Notes: a model not told the origin generated them from the letters alone. A DNA stretch of 64,000 nucleotides from Syntrophaceticus sp050949745 (GCA_050949745.1 JBMNGF010000007.1:38595-102594), one strand, 5' to 3'. Counted from the first letter of the stretch, positions 44,137 through 53,202 are shown. Numbers and translations are program-made.

Positions 44137-46623
44137 ATGGGAAATACAGGAAAGAGTATAAAGAAAAGCACTATTTGGCTGGTACTGCTAGCTTTCTGCC
44201 TGATGATAGGCTCTCCTGCATACGCAGGGGATATGTCCATAACACAAGAACCTGAAACGGAACTGGCAGTAGAGGAATCTAGCGAGTTTGAGGCACTAGA
44301 AACAGAACAGCTAGAATCGGAGCCTGATGTCGAAGAAGTTGAAAATGAGCCAGCAGTTGGCGGCGAGGAACCTGCTGTGGTGGAAGAGCAGGAACAACCT
44401 GCTGAACCTGCTGTAGAGGAACAGGAAGTTGCCGCAGAAGCGGAAGAGGGGCCGGCATATGACATCAATGAGACCGTTTTAGTTATTGACGGAAGCGAGT
44501 TTCATCCTGTCGTGGGAATATTTACCGAGTTTGATATTCCTGGCGAATTTAGTCCTGACGCAGATGTCGCTTTGAAATTTCCTTGCCCTGTGAAAATCGA
44601 CAATGGCGGTTTTTGTACGCCTACCGAAAAGGCGCAAGACGCAGGAATTGCTTTACAGCTTGACGAAAACGATCCATCGCTAGTCCATTTTTTTCCTGCT
44701 TTTGTCCTTGAGCAAGACAGGGAATACAGCGGTATAGAACGCCTAGCCTGGCCTGCAGGGGAAATAACCTTTACGGCTTTTCCTGCGGATAATGTTTCCC
44801 CGATTGAAGGCCGGTGGGAAGAAAGCCTTGTGTGTTTCCGGTTTAATCTTTCTTTTCAAGGAACCGATAAGGAGCCGGAGCTAATTGCCTCTACACCCCA
44901 AAACGGCAGTACTATCCATGCAAGCGCAAACGGTGTGGTAGGGTACAACTTCAGCACAATTTACCGGGGCCCTATTCAAGATTTTGACACGGTAATGGCT
45001 TTCTTTTTCCGCCAGCCGGTAAGGGTGCTTGACGGATCGAAAATAACGGTTGAGACGATATCCCCAGGGGGCACTTTTTCAGGCAGCATGGAGGATATTG
45101 GGCTGATGGCAGTGGATTATTACGGTTCCTACCGGGTGGGCTTTAGTCATGTATTTGCCCCCGGGTTTTTTGGTCCTGCTATGGTAGACGCGGTAGTTAC
45201 AATTACTTTTGAGCCGGGTAGCATTGAAACATACGATGGGCCGCAGCTGTCAAAACCTATTTCCGTGTCGTTTAATATTAACCCTACCGTGACAGGGGAA
45301 CTTAAGATCAATCCTACGCCTCCGGTACAGAAAGAAATGCCTGGAATAGCAGGGCAGAAATGGGTGTGTGAGCACAACGTATCGTATCTGTGGGGGCCTG
45401 TTGTAGGTGACAGACAGGTTTATGTAGCTGGTGACGGCTTATACTGCTACTCTTTTGACGGCAGCCTGTTGTGGTCGCAAAAGGGTGAATTTTCAAACCC
45501 TGTGATTTGCGATAATGGAGTGTTGTGCGTTATTTATCGTGCACCTAAGGTAGCGGAATTTGACCGTGACTTTTACCTACGAGGATATAACGCAGACGGA
45601 ACACTCCGGTTTCAATCGTATATACCCGGTTATGTAGGAGCATACCCTGATACTCTACTAGGAATACCTATTGAATATTTTACCAAATACAATTATTTGC
45701 TGCAAAAAACTGACAATGGTAAACTGCGGGTATTCTGTATGCCCTTTCTAGCAAGTTTTCTGCAGCCTTTGTATTTAGAAACAATTGCTGTTTATTCGTT
45801 GGATGGTAAGCTAGAAAACATTGCAGCTGTATCGGAGCGTCCAAACGAATTTTTGGAAACGAGTTTGGCGGGGTACAAACCGGTGTCGTGGTATGACAAA
45901 AAAACAGGTAAATATTTGCATGTGCTTTGTAAGGGTAACGAAAACATCAGTTTGACCGAAGATGTTTTACGGCAATTCGGAGTTTTGAGTGGCATACACC
46001 CTTTGACAAATACTGACATTGTAGGTGTTGCTGTAGGGGATGGTATTTATGTGCTGTCTGCGAACCACGTTTTAGCAAAATATGAAGAATTGAAGCTGCC
46101 TGTACAAAAAACAGAACCCATAAACCCAAACCCTATTGTAACTCCGACACCAACTAACCCGGGGCCAGCACCAATACCAGTTGACCCGGGGCCGACACCT
46201 GAGCCCGAACTCGAACCCAGGCCAGAACCTGAACTAGAACCCGAACCGGAAACTGGAGAACCGGAAGGGGAAAAGACGGCAGTGCCAATGGCAAAAACGG
46301 ATAATCAAAAAAGGCTCCCTCTGTGGCCGCTGCTGCTGCTGTTAATTTCACTGCTGCTGCTGCTGCTGCGGCGTAGGTTTGTGAAAATAGGGCTGGAGGA
46401 AGAAGACGGGATACTTTATGCGGTTAGGTACCCCGGGGGGATTTCTAAGCCGGTAAGAGCAACGGTATTGTTAACGGGAGATACCGAAGACACAGCAAAG
46501 GAAGTCAATTTAACCCCTAACGACAGACAAGAAATTGCCCTTTTAACAGGCGACTGGAAAACCGCTACTGTTAGAGTTGCAGGTAAGCGCAACAGGGCAG
46601 CAAATAAAACTATTGAGCATTAA
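44137..46623 (+). CDS. Large cell-surface protein with beta-propeller-like domain
   Basis: An 828-aa protein. Signal peptide (ending AYAGD), a glutamate-rich stalk (about 40-110), two Ig-like halves with ASANGVVGYN and FAPGFFGPAMVDAV, a PQQ/propeller-like region with LWGPVVGDRQVYVAGDGLY and CDNGVLCVIYRAP, a proline-rich PEPE linker, a membrane segment and a basic cytoplasmic C-terminal domain of about 80 residues. Start ATG behind AAAGGAAGTGAG. It is a paralogue of the next gene, which instead ends in a sortase signal. Confidence 0.7.
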   Translation: MGNTGKSIKKSTIWLVLLAFCLMIGSPAYAGDMSITQEPETELAVEESSEFEALETEQLESEPDVEEVENEPAVGGEEPAVVEEQEQPAEPAVEEQEVAAEAEEGPAYDINETVLVIDGSEFHPVVGIFTEFDIPGEFSPDADVALKFPCPVKIDNGGFCTPTEKAQDAGIALQLDENDPSLVHFFPAFVLEQDREYSGIERLAWPAGEITFTAFPADNVSPIEGRWEESLVCFRFNLSFQGTDKEPELIASTPQNGSTIHASANGVVGYNFSTIYRGPIQDFDTVMAFFFRQPVRVLDGSKITVETISPGGTFSGSMEDIGLMAVDYYGSYRVGFSHVFAPGFFGPAMVDAVVTITFEPGSIETYDGPQLSKPISVSFNINPTVTGELKINPTPPVQKEMPGIAGQKWVCEHNVSYLWGPVVGDRQVYVAGDGLYCYSFDGSLLWSQKGEFSNPVICDNGVLCVIYRAPKVAEFDRDFYLRGYNADGTLRFQSYIPGYVGAYPDTLLGIPIEYFTKYNYLLQKTDNGKLRVFCMPFLASFLQPLYLETIAVYSLDGKLENIAAVSERPNEFLETSLAGYKPVSWYDKKTGKYLHVLCKGNENISLTEDVLRQFGVLSGIHPLTNTDIVGVAVGDGIYVLSANHVLAKYEELKLPVQKTEPINPNPIVTPTPTNPGPAPIPVDPGPTPEPELEPRPEPELEPEPETGEPEGEKTAVPMAKTDNQKRLPLWPLLLLLISLLLLLLRRRFVKIGLEEEDGILYAVRYPGGISKPVRATVLLTGDTEDTAKEVNLTPNDRQEIALLTGDWKTATVRVAGKRNRAANKTIEH

Positions 46624-46626
46624 CAT

Positions 46627-46656
46627 AAACCCCGGATTGCCCGGGGTTTTCTTTTT
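46627..46656 (+). terminator. Terminator between the paired surface-protein genes
   Basis: AAACCCCGG/CCGGGGTTTT stem and TCTTTTTT. Confidence 0.85.
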
Positions 46657-46732
46657 TTGAGGGTAATTTTTAAGAAAGGAGGGGGCATACGGAAATATCA
46701 CAGCCCTAGACTATTTAAGGAAAGTGAGGCTT

Positions 46733-49279
46733 ATGAGGAAAACAAAGAAGAGTGTTGTTTGGCTGGTATTGTTGGCTTTCTGCATGATGATGTTATTTCC
46801 AGTTTGTGGGTATGCAGAGGAAATAACACTGCCCGGGATAGAAAATGAAGAATCTATTGGTATTGAAGAAGAAGAACCTATTGACATTGGAGAAGTGGGA
46901 ACAGATGAATACGATATAAACAATACTTTTTTGGTGGTTGATGGCGAGGAATACTACCCTTCGGTAGGCATTTATACAAACTTTGAGCCATTAGATCAAT
47001 TATGCCCGGTTTCTGATGTTGTATTGAAATTTCCCTGTCCGGTCGAAGTAAAAGACAAGGATTTTGCCGGGGCGTTTGAAACGGCGATTGACATGACGAT
47101 ACGCATATATTCTGATGAGAATGATCCTTCATTAGTGCATTTAGTCCCGGAATTTACACATGACTATGACGCAGCAAACAGCGGCTTAGACAGGCTTGTG
47201 TGGCCTGCAGGGGAAGTAATTTTTACCGTCAACCCGAAGGATTTTTTTGCCCCTTTAAGTGGCGGCTGGGAAGACCCCGACGAGTTAGTGCTGTTTTATT
47301 TTCGGCTAAACTTCCATAGCATGAGCCAGGAACCTGTATTGTGTTCGTCTATACCGGTAAACGGCAGCACTGCACATGTTAGCGCTAACGGGATTGTAGG
47401 CCATAAGGGATCAGTTTACTATGGAGAAACGCAGGACATAGATATGCCCTTAGAATTTTATTTTCAGCAGCCGGTTCTGCTGGTAGACCCTGCAAAAATT
47501 ATTGTCGAAACAGAATCTACCGCCGGTATAAACAGAGGTACATTTGAGGGGCTAGTTAGCCCTGATATGTTTGGTAGATACAAACTAGAGCTTGAGCCCG
47601 TATTTGCCCCCGGTTTTTTTGGCCCGGCAATGGTAGATGCTGTAGCTACAATAACCATTGAACCGGGCAGTATAAAAACCTGTGGCGGCGAGGAGGGCGA
47701 GGGCATGCTATCAGAACCAATAGCAATTACCTTCTATGTCAATCCAATCACCTATGGAGAAATTAAAGATAATCCTGCTCCACTGGGGGATAAAGATGGC
47801 CCTGATATTGCCGGGAAAGTTGCATGGCAGAGAGAACATCCAGATAGTGAATATCTATGGGGGCCTGTTGCTGGCGATGGACAGCTTTATGTAGCTGGTG
47901 ATGGCCTATACTGCTACTCTTTTGATGGCGAGCTGCTGTGGACGCAGGCAGGGTGTTTTTCAAATCCCGTAGTTTGTGATAACGGAGTGTTGTGCGTTAT
48001 TTATTATGCGCCCGAGGAGGAAAATACATCTCCTGCAGATAAAAAATTCTACCTACGAGGATATAACGCAGACGGCACGCTTCGATTTCAATCATATATC
48101 CCCGGGTGGGTTGGGGCAGAGGTGCGGCTGGGCCTCCCCCCTGTGGCAAAGTTTAATAGTTTTAACAATTTACTTCATAAGACTCCCGAAGGAAATGTTT
48201 GTATGTATTGCATGCCGTACCGCTGGGGGATTCCAAACTATGAGCGTCTTATTAAAGCGGTTTATTCCCCTGAAGGTAGCTTGTTGAGTGTTATGGACGT
48301 AGACGAAAAAATAGGCGAAAATGTTCCACTAGACTCAAAAGGTTACGAAACAACAACTATCCTCCGTCCTTGTCCGCATGATTCTAGTGATGATTTTTGC
48401 GGTTGTGTGTGCGTATCTGACAGCGGGAACTTTCTTTATGGTGACTGCTTCACAGAAAAATTTTCTGCATCTTTGCATCTACTTAAAAAGCGTGCATGCG
48501 GGATAATATCCCCTCGCATGTGCGAAGAAAACTGCTGCTGTGCCGCATGTATAGCTGGCAAAAACATGGGAAAACCAGAAGATATTCCCGATGTGTGGTG
48601 GGAACAATACGGGCAAACAATAGGAAGTAATGAACCCCCTAGCTTTTCTCATCCGCTAGAAGATACGTACTGGGATGATGAAGAAAAAGCTTGGATTTTT
48701 GGGTGGTCTGCGAAGGGTTTTTATGTTGATGATGACAGCGTATATGCTTTGAGCGGCGATAACATATTGGTAAAATACGAGGAAGTTGTAATGCCTGGAT
48801 CAATACCAGAGCCTTCGGAAGAACCGGAAGAGCCAATAGAGCCCGGAGAGCCAATAGAGCCGGAAGAGCCTATAGAGCCGGAAGAGCCTATAGAACCCGA
48901 AGAGCCAATAGAGCCGGAAGAGCCAATAGAGCCCGGAGAGCCAATAGAGCCGGAAGAGCCTATAGAGCCGGAAGAGCCTATAGAACCCGAAGAGCCAATA
49001 GAGCCCGAAGAACCTATAGAGCCCGAAGAACCTATAGAGCCGGAAGAGCCAATAGAGCCAGAAGAACCTGTAGAGTCTGAAGAACCAGAAGAGCCAGCAG
49101 AGACAAAAGAGCCAGAAGATACAGATAAACCGGAAGATGCAGATGAGCCAAAAGAGAAAGAGGACACAGAAATTAACAGCAAGAAACTCCCCAGAACTGG
49201 AGGTTTTACATTTCCGTCAATCCTAGCTGGTATCGCAGTAGCAGTTGCAGGACTACATCTGCGGCGGTCAAGGAAGTAA
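46733..49279 (+). CDS. LPxTG-type cell-wall-anchored surface protein, paralogue of the previous gene
   Basis: An 848-aa protein. Signal peptide, then the same Ig-like and propeller-like region (YLWGPVAGDGQLYVAGDGLY, CDNGVLCVIYYAP). It has a unique cysteine-rich insert (DDFCGCVCVSDS, CEENCCCAACIAG), a long tandem repeat of EEPIEP, and a C-terminal sortase signal LPRTGG, hydrophobic segment and RRSRK tail. A sortase would link it to peptidoglycan; none is visible in this window, so the host enzyme would be used. Confidence 0.82.
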   Translation: MRKTKKSVVWLVLLAFCMMMLFPVCGYAEEITLPGIENEESIGIEEEEPIDIGEVGTDEYDINNTFLVVDGEEYYPSVGIYTNFEPLDQLCPVSDVVLKFPCPVEVKDKDFAGAFETAIDMTIRIYSDENDPSLVHLVPEFTHDYDAANSGLDRLVWPAGEVIFTVNPKDFFAPLSGGWEDPDELVLFYFRLNFHSMSQEPVLCSSIPVNGSTAHVSANGIVGHKGSVYYGETQDIDMPLEFYFQQPVLLVDPAKIIVETESTAGINRGTFEGLVSPDMFGRYKLELEPVFAPGFFGPAMVDAVATITIEPGSIKTCGGEEGEGMLSEPIAITFYVNPITYGEIKDNPAPLGDKDGPDIAGKVAWQREHPDSEYLWGPVAGDGQLYVAGDGLYCYSFDGELLWTQAGCFSNPVVCDNGVLCVIYYAPEEENTSPADKKFYLRGYNADGTLRFQSYIPGWVGAEVRLGLPPVAKFNSFNNLLHKTPEGNVCMYCMPYRWGIPNYERLIKAVYSPEGSLLSVMDVDEKIGENVPLDSKGYETTTILRPCPHDSSDDFCGCVCVSDSGNFLYGDCFTEKFSASLHLLKKRACGIISPRMCEENCCCAACIAGKNMGKPEDIPDVWWEQYGQTIGSNEPPSFSHPLEDTYWDDEEKAWIFGWSAKGFYVDDDSVYALSGDNILVKYEEVVMPGSIPEPSEEPEEPIEPGEPIEPEEPIEPEEPIEPEEPIEPEEPIEPGEPIEPEEPIEPEEPIEPEEPIEPEEPIEPEEPIEPEEPIEPEEPVESEEPEEPAETKEPEDTDKPEDADEPKEKEDTEINSKKLPRTGGFTFPSILAGIAVAVAGLHLRRSRK
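48820..49090 (+). repeat. Tandem 18-bp (PIEPEE) coding repeats
   Basis: About fourteen in-frame copies of a unit encoding E-E-P-I-E-P, with synonymous drift (GAGCC/GAACC). It forms a rigid extended stalk through the wall and is a likely site of length variation. Confidence 0.85.
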
Positions 49280-49302
49280 AGAGAAAGGTTAAGGAGTAAA
49301 GA

Positions 49303-49338
49303 GCAGCCCCGGTAGCTTTCCGGGGACTGTTTTTTTAT
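49303..49338 (+). terminator. Terminator of the surface-protein block
   Basis: GCAGCCCCGG/CCGGGGACTGT imperfect stem with TTTTTTT. Confidence 0.8.
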
Positions 49339-49368
49339 AACACTATTAAAAAAGGAGAGGATTTAGAA

Positions 49369-50196
49369 ATGAGTGTAAATATAAAACCAGAGGGGTTCTC
49401 AGCCGCACCCGATCCCTGGGATATTCTTTTTCAAATAAAAGAAAAAGGTAGTATTGTTGATGCAAAAATAACAACTCTGAGCTTTCCCGACAACACCCCT
49501 ACCTGGGAAATATCATTCACAAGCCTCAACGGTATCCGGGGCTTAGTGCCTGCATCCGAATCTGGCTTGCCTGCTGACATTATGAGCCGGTTTGTGGGGC
49601 AAGAAATAAGAGTAAAGGTAAAAGGGCTAGATAAAGAGAACAGCCTGGTTGCCTGCTCCCGGCAAGAGGCAGTTGCTGATGCAGCCGAAAAGCTGCTGCC
49701 GAAGTTGGCTGAAGACCCCGAGGCAGTATGGGATGGCATTGTACGTGCTGTACTGCCTCCTGATATCGAGCTAGGGAAGCCCCTGAGGCTTTTGGTTGAT
49801 GTAGGCGGTGGGGTGCTGGCTGAAGTGCCCCGCAAAGAGGCTTCCGTTTGGCATACCCGGCCTTTGGGGGTACAGCACCCTCCGGGGTCAAAAACAAAGG
49901 TTAAAATCACAAAAGTTGAGCCCGATGGTACCGTAACAGCTAGTATCAAAAAGGCACTGCCTGACCCATGGGAGAGTGCTGATTTTAAAAGAGGACAGTT
50001 TGTTTCTGGTACTGTAGCGTTTGTCCGAAACTCTATCGTTTTCATAGAGCCTGATGCCTGCCCAGGGATTTTGGGAATTACTTCTGTTCCCCTAATCGGC
50101 GATATTACAAAAGGAGACAAAGTGTCCTGCGCCGTTGCCTCATTCGATAGGGGGCAGAAAAAATTAAGATTGAGGTTGCGTGGCAGGCTAACATAA
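49369..50196 (+). CDS. S1-domain RNA-binding protein
   Basis: A 275-aa soluble protein with an N-terminal S1-like fold (EKGSIVDAKITTL, GIRGLVPASESG, GQEIRVKVKGLDKENSLVACS; residues about 25-100) and a C-terminal one (GQFVSGTVAFVRNSIVFIEP, GDKVSCAVASFDRGQKKLRL; about 205-272). Resembles ribosomal protein S1 fragments. It may bind element mRNAs; the structured RNAs 2 kb downstream are possible partners. Good AAAGGAGAGG site. Confidence 0.75.
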   Translation: MSVNIKPEGFSAAPDPWDILFQIKEKGSIVDAKITTLSFPDNTPTWEISFTSLNGIRGLVPASESGLPADIMSRFVGQEIRVKVKGLDKENSLVACSRQEAVADAAEKLLPKLAEDPEAVWDGIVRAVLPPDIELGKPLRLLVDVGGGVLAEVPRKEASVWHTRPLGVQHPPGSKTKVKITKVEPDGTVTASIKKALPDPWESADFKRGQFVSGTVAFVRNSIVFIEPDACPGILGITSVPLIGDITKGDKVSCAVASFDRGQKKLRLRLRGRLT

Positions 50197-50213
50197 TCTG
50201 TAAAATATAAATG

Positions 50214-50240
50214 AAAACCTGGCCCTTTGTCAGGTTTTTT
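50214..50240 (+). terminator. Terminator after the S1-domain gene
   Basis: AAAACCTG/CAGGTTTT stem with T-tract. Confidence 0.8.
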
Positions 50241-50250
50241 CTTTTTTTAA

Positions 50251-50454
50251 AATAAATAATATAGTTTTCTGTTCTGTGACTTAAAAACGACTTCCTAAAA
50301 TCGCTTTTAAGGCGTTAAAGATAAGTAGGGAATAGGTTTTTATCTTAAATTAGTATTCGCTTGGCACGAGGCAAGCAGTGCGTTCCTGGAGCATTTCTGT
50401 TGCAATGCGGGCTTTTTATCGTTTATTTGTAATTAATAAAGGAGGGAGTGGGAA
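50251..50454 (+). other. Non-coding leader upstream of the winged-helix gene
   Basis: About 200 bp without a gene. Contains GCTTG/CAAGC at about 50,360-50,377 and an imperfect stem from GTGCGTTCC to GCGGGC followed by TTTTTAT (about 50,378-50,420), terminator-like. Possibly a regulated leader. Confidence 0.4.
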
Positions 50455-50886
50455 TTGAAGGGATTTATTGTATCCCCCCGGGTGGCCCGGGTATATGATT
50501 TTCTCTCTCGTGTCGGCCCTGCCCCCTTTTCTGCCTTGAAGGTAGCTACCGGGCAAAAACAAGACAGGTTGGCAAAATCTTTACGGGCTTTACAGGGTGC
50601 GGGCTATGCAGAACCGGTGTGGCTGCAAGGAATAGAATTTTGGACGGCTGACGGGGCTTCTTTTGACTTGTCTACACAAGAAACGCTCGCTTGGTTTGCT
50701 GCCAGGCTAGAGGAAGCAGGAGGGAAATATGATGCGGGGCAGGCTTCGTTTCCGGGAGGGCAAACACTGCCGATAATTTCACGGGAGGGGCAACTTGAAA
50801 TGGGGAAATTTTGTTTTGTACTGGATGATTTACAGAAAAAACCACTTTCAGAGTGTTTCAGAGAAATTAGAAAGGGGAGTGAGTAA
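50455..50886 (+). CDS. Winged-helix DNA-binding protein
   Basis: A 143-aa protein. Residues 5-60 (RVARVYDFLSRVGPAPFSAL, then QDRLAKSLRALQGAGYAEPV) form a winged helix of the MarR/replication-relaxation kind. The C-terminal half is unassigned. TTG start behind GGAGGGAG. Its stop overlaps the HD-GYP gene start. Confidence 0.6.
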   Translation: MKGFIVSPRVARVYDFLSRVGPAPFSALKVATGQKQDRLAKSLRALQGAGYAEPVWLQGIEFWTADGASFDLSTQETLAWFAARLEEAGGKYDAGQASFPGGQTLPIISREGQLEMGKFCFVLDDLQKKPLSECFREIRKGSE

Positions 50887-51455
50887 TGGTGAATTATCCG
50901 GATATTGCCGAAAATCTTAAAAACAAACAGGTGTTGCCTCACTCAATAAATGTGTTTTTGGTTGTTTACCAGGTACTAAGCAGCGCAACAAACATAAGGC
51001 TTTCACGGCAGGAGGAAAGAGATTTGCTGGTAGCTGCGCTGCTGCATGATATAGGAAAATCGTCCTGGCCGGAGTATTGGTTTGTTCAACCGGGTTATTT
51101 GCTCGGGAAAGAGGCAATAACTATGATGCGGATGCACTCTCTCCAGGGCGCAAACCTAATAAAAGAAGCTGGACTACCGGAGAAAGTTGCTGATATAGCC
51201 CTGCAGCACCACGAGAGGCCTGGTGGAACCGGATATCCTCTGCGGGAGGAGCCGTCTTATCCTGCTCTATTGTTGGCTGCTTGTGATGTTTTCTGTGCTT
51301 GCACGGAAGATAGGCCGTATCGCAAACATCCTCTGACACAGCAGGATGCAATTCGTGAGGTGGCTAAGTATGCTCCGGTGGAGGTTGTAAAGGCTTTAAT
51401 TGAGGGGCGCGGGGAAAGGGAAAGGTTTGATAAGAAAAGACTTGCAATTGAATAA
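50886..51455 (+). CDS. HD-GYP domain phosphohydrolase
   Basis: A 189-aa single-domain protein containing LLHDIGKS (about residue 55), MRMHSLQGANL, LQHHERPGGTGYP (about 107) and ACDVFCACTEDRPYR, the full HD-GYP pattern. Family members degrade cyclic di-GMP or related dinucleotides. No receiver or sensor domain is attached. Coupled to the winged-helix gene, so it may modulate host signalling after transfer, by inference. Confidence 0.82.
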   Translation: MVNYPDIAENLKNKQVLPHSINVFLVVYQVLSSATNIRLSRQEERDLLVAALLHDIGKSSWPEYWFVQPGYLLGKEAITMMRMHSLQGANLIKEAGLPEKVADIALQHHERPGGTGYPLREEPSYPALLLAACDVFCACTEDRPYRKHPLTQQDAIREVAKYAPVEVVKALIEGRGERERFDKKRLAIE

Positions 51456-51543
51456 AGGTTTGTTATTTTTGAAAGAAAGAGCTTGGAAATGCCGCAGATT
51501 TTGAACAAAACAAGGTGATTCCAAGATAACGGCAGGGAAAAGC

Positions 51544-51588
51544 GAAAACCAGGGGAGCCGCAAACCCGCGGTGCTCCTGGTTTTCTTT
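51544..51588 (+). terminator. Terminator after the HD-GYP gene
   Basis: GAAAACCAGGGGAGC pairs with GTGCTCCTGGTTTTC, with internal CGC/GCG, followed by TTTAT. Confidence 0.85.
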
Positions 51589-51688
51589 ATCCCCAAATCC
51601 AAGATAATATAGAATTATCTTAGAATTATTAGCTGCTGTTTATTCTTCCAAATGTATTCCCAGGGAATACAAAGCTAAAAAAGAGAGC

Positions 51689-51717
51689 TTGTAATCACCT
51701 TCTATTTTGGGTATACT
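51689..51717 (+). promoter_or_regulatory. Promoter of structured RNA copy 1
   Basis: TTGTAA at 51,689-51,694, 17-bp spacer, TATACT at 51,712-51,717. The first hairpin of the element begins 10 bp later, where transcription should start. Confidence 0.75.
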
Positions 51718-51727
51718 AATTACATAT

Positions 51728-52014
51728 AGGCTGTGTTAGCCTCATCTCCCCGTTTAGATTAGAAACGGGCAAGCGCAGGAACATCCTGCTTGTTTCCCCT
51801 GTTTTTGAACAGGGCAAGTCTCCGTTTTTGCGGAGTTGTTTCCCTGCTGCAGAAGCGGGCAAGTTGTATCTTAAAAAAGCAGAAAAGATGTTCATAACTA
51901 TTGTGAGGGTTCCGTGCTATATGCACGGATTTAATATTTAAAGCGAAAAAGCAGCAAGCTTTATGAGCATTCCTGCCACGAGCAGGGATTAAACATAGGG
52001 TGAGCTGCTTTTTT
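51728..52014 (+). ncRNA. Conserved multi-hairpin RNA element, copy 1
   Basis: Eight helices in order: AGGCT/AGCCT at the 5' end; module A1 (51,746-51,773), B1 GCAGG/TCCTGC (51,775-51,789), A2 (51,792-51,819), B2 CTCCG/CGGAG (51,820-51,835), A3 (51,838-51,864); C TCCGTG/GCACGGA (51,911-51,929); and a long imperfect terminal stem D (51,946-52,014) ending in TTTTTT. Each A module is framed by GTTTCCC and GGGCAAG. No reading frame is present. The same order recurs at 53,238-53,511 with different paired bases. It may be a free RNA or a leader for the next gene. Confidence 0.75.
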
Positions 52015-52060
52015 GTTTACATAGAGCAATATAATTTAATAAAAATTAGGAGGTACTTAA

Positions 52061-52687
52061 ATGAGAAAAGTAAAAAATTATATAATTGATACCGAAAATT
52101 CAGCTGTGCGGTTGCCTATTTGTTTATGTTTGTCCGTAAATAACCCTGTATATGTTAATAAAATTAGTAGAGGCATAAAGCTGTTTTATGAGACAATTCG
52201 TAAAGATGAGTTTGTGTCATACTCGGTTGAGACGAGCATCGTTGCGCCTAACGGTAAAAATGCTTATTGTGTTGCAGACTTCGACATTGTTGACAGGCAA
52301 GGCAACCCAGCCCTGCAAGCAGGCAGAACAACTTCACTTGGGGATGAAGTAAATCTAGCTCTTGATTTGGTTAACAAAAGGATAGAGGAATACAAAAATG
52401 TTGGGATTGACTACCATCGGCCATGGCTGGTTCTGTTAGCCGATAATACGCCATGTGAAAATCTTAGTGAGCTTCGTGCCATTTCAAGAATGGCAAGCAT
52501 GGTTAACAACAAAAAACTAACCGTATTTCCTGTTGGAATAGGCAAAAAAGCTGGTATGGATATTCTTAAGCAGCTTTCTCCTGCAAGGCAGCCCTTAAAA
52601 TTACAAGAGCAAAAATTCAAAGAGTTTTTTATGTGGTTAAGCGAAAGCGCATCTAGGGTATCCTGGCATATGCAAACAGCTAGTTGA
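52061..52687 (+). CDS. VWA-domain protein (TerY/YegL-like) with degenerate metal site
   Basis: A 208-aa protein whose layout follows TerY-type von Willebrand A domains: RLPICLCLSVNNPV where family members have a DxSxSM metal site, ISRGIKLFYETIRKDEF, GRTTSLGDEVNLALDLV (the conserved TSL threonine) and WLVLLADNTPCENL in place of LLTDGxPT. The first metal-binding motif is lost. Located directly after structured RNA copy 1; AGGAGGTACTTAA ribosome site. A role in countering host defence after transfer is speculative. Confidence 0.6.
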   Translation: MRKVKNYIIDTENSAVRLPICLCLSVNNPVYVNKISRGIKLFYETIRKDEFVSYSVETSIVAPNGKNAYCVADFDIVDRQGNPALQAGRTTSLGDEVNLALDLVNKRIEEYKNVGIDYHRPWLVLLADNTPCENLSELRAISRMASMVNNKKLTVFPVGIGKKAGMDILKQLSPARQPLKLQEQKFKEFFMWLSESASRVSWHMQTAS

Positions 52688-52710
52688 GCAGCTTAGAAAA
52701 TAGAGAGAGA

Positions 52711-52738
52711 CTGAAGGGGTTATAATCCTTCTGTTTTT
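52711..52738 (+). terminator. Terminator after the VWA-like gene
   Basis: GAAGG/CCTTC stem followed by TGTTTTTAT. Confidence 0.6.
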
Positions 52739-52753
52739 ATATTACACAACACG

Positions 52754-52828
52754 AAAAAGCAGCAAGCTTTATGAGCGTTTCCACCGTGTGAATAGTAGGA
52801 ACGAGCATAAAGTAAGCTGCTTTTTTTT
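52754..52828 (+). repeat. Solo copy of the terminal hairpin D
   Basis: AAAAAGCAGC...GCTGCTTTTTTTT outer stem and CTTTATG/CATAAAG inner stem, with TTTCC/GGAAC near the tip. It matches helix D of copies 1 and 2 in length, position of conserved CTTTATGAGC and T-tract, but the A, B and C modules are absent here. Confidence 0.75.
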
Positions 52829-52864
52829 GTTTATATATAGTTGGCAAATACTACAAAAACCTAG

Positions 52865-53161
52865 GATGTACTTAAAAATGAGAAACACTATTACGGTGGC
52901 TTAACCATAAGAGAGGCACGCGAAAAAATCAAGACATGGGAAAGGATTTTAAACAACCAGGAGGAGATTGCTAGGCTTAAAGAAAAAAGGATGGCATTAT
53001 CTGAGCGCCATCTTGATATTATAGACAGCTCCGATTGTGAGCTTTTTTCGCCGGAAGCCGAAGAGGAGAATAGGTTGGCAGAGCAAATAACAGTTATTGA
53101 CAAAAAAATAGAAATGCTTGAAAAGGGCGAAGAGTTGCCGGCCGAAACGAAGGGTATTTGA
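52865..53161 (+). pseudogene. Coiled-coil protein gene with disrupted start
   Basis: A frame of 98 codons without a usable start encodes GGLTIREAREKIKTWERILN, a charged coiled coil and a stop at 53,159. The expected start region (AGGATGTACTTAAAA then ATGAGAAA) copies that of the VWA-like gene, but that ATG is in another frame and stops after eight codons. A frameshift is likely. An internal ATG at 52,991 could still give a 56-aa product. Confidence 0.55.
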
Positions 53162-53169
53162 ATAAACTA

Positions 53170-53198
53170 AGGGGCGATTCTTCGCCTCTCTTTTTTTT
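53170..53198 (+). terminator. Terminator after the disrupted gene
   Basis: GGGGCGA/TCGCCTC stem followed by eight T residues. Confidence 0.75.
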
Positions 53199-53202
53199 AA
53201 AC

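Noticed and set aside
48721..49182. Minus-strand serine/glycine-rich frame opposite the PIEPEE repeats
   Set aside because: It is the antisense reading of a low-complexity coding repeat, with no ribosome site.
51746..51864. Possible CRISPR array: three similar 28-nt units (GTTTCCC...GGGCAAGT) with intervening sequences
   Set aside because: The spacers are only 15-20 nt and are themselves hairpins, the units differ within the stem, and no cas gene is near. Copy 2 keeps the structure but not the stem sequence. A structured RNA explains it better; a CRISPR-repeat mimic remains a remote idea.
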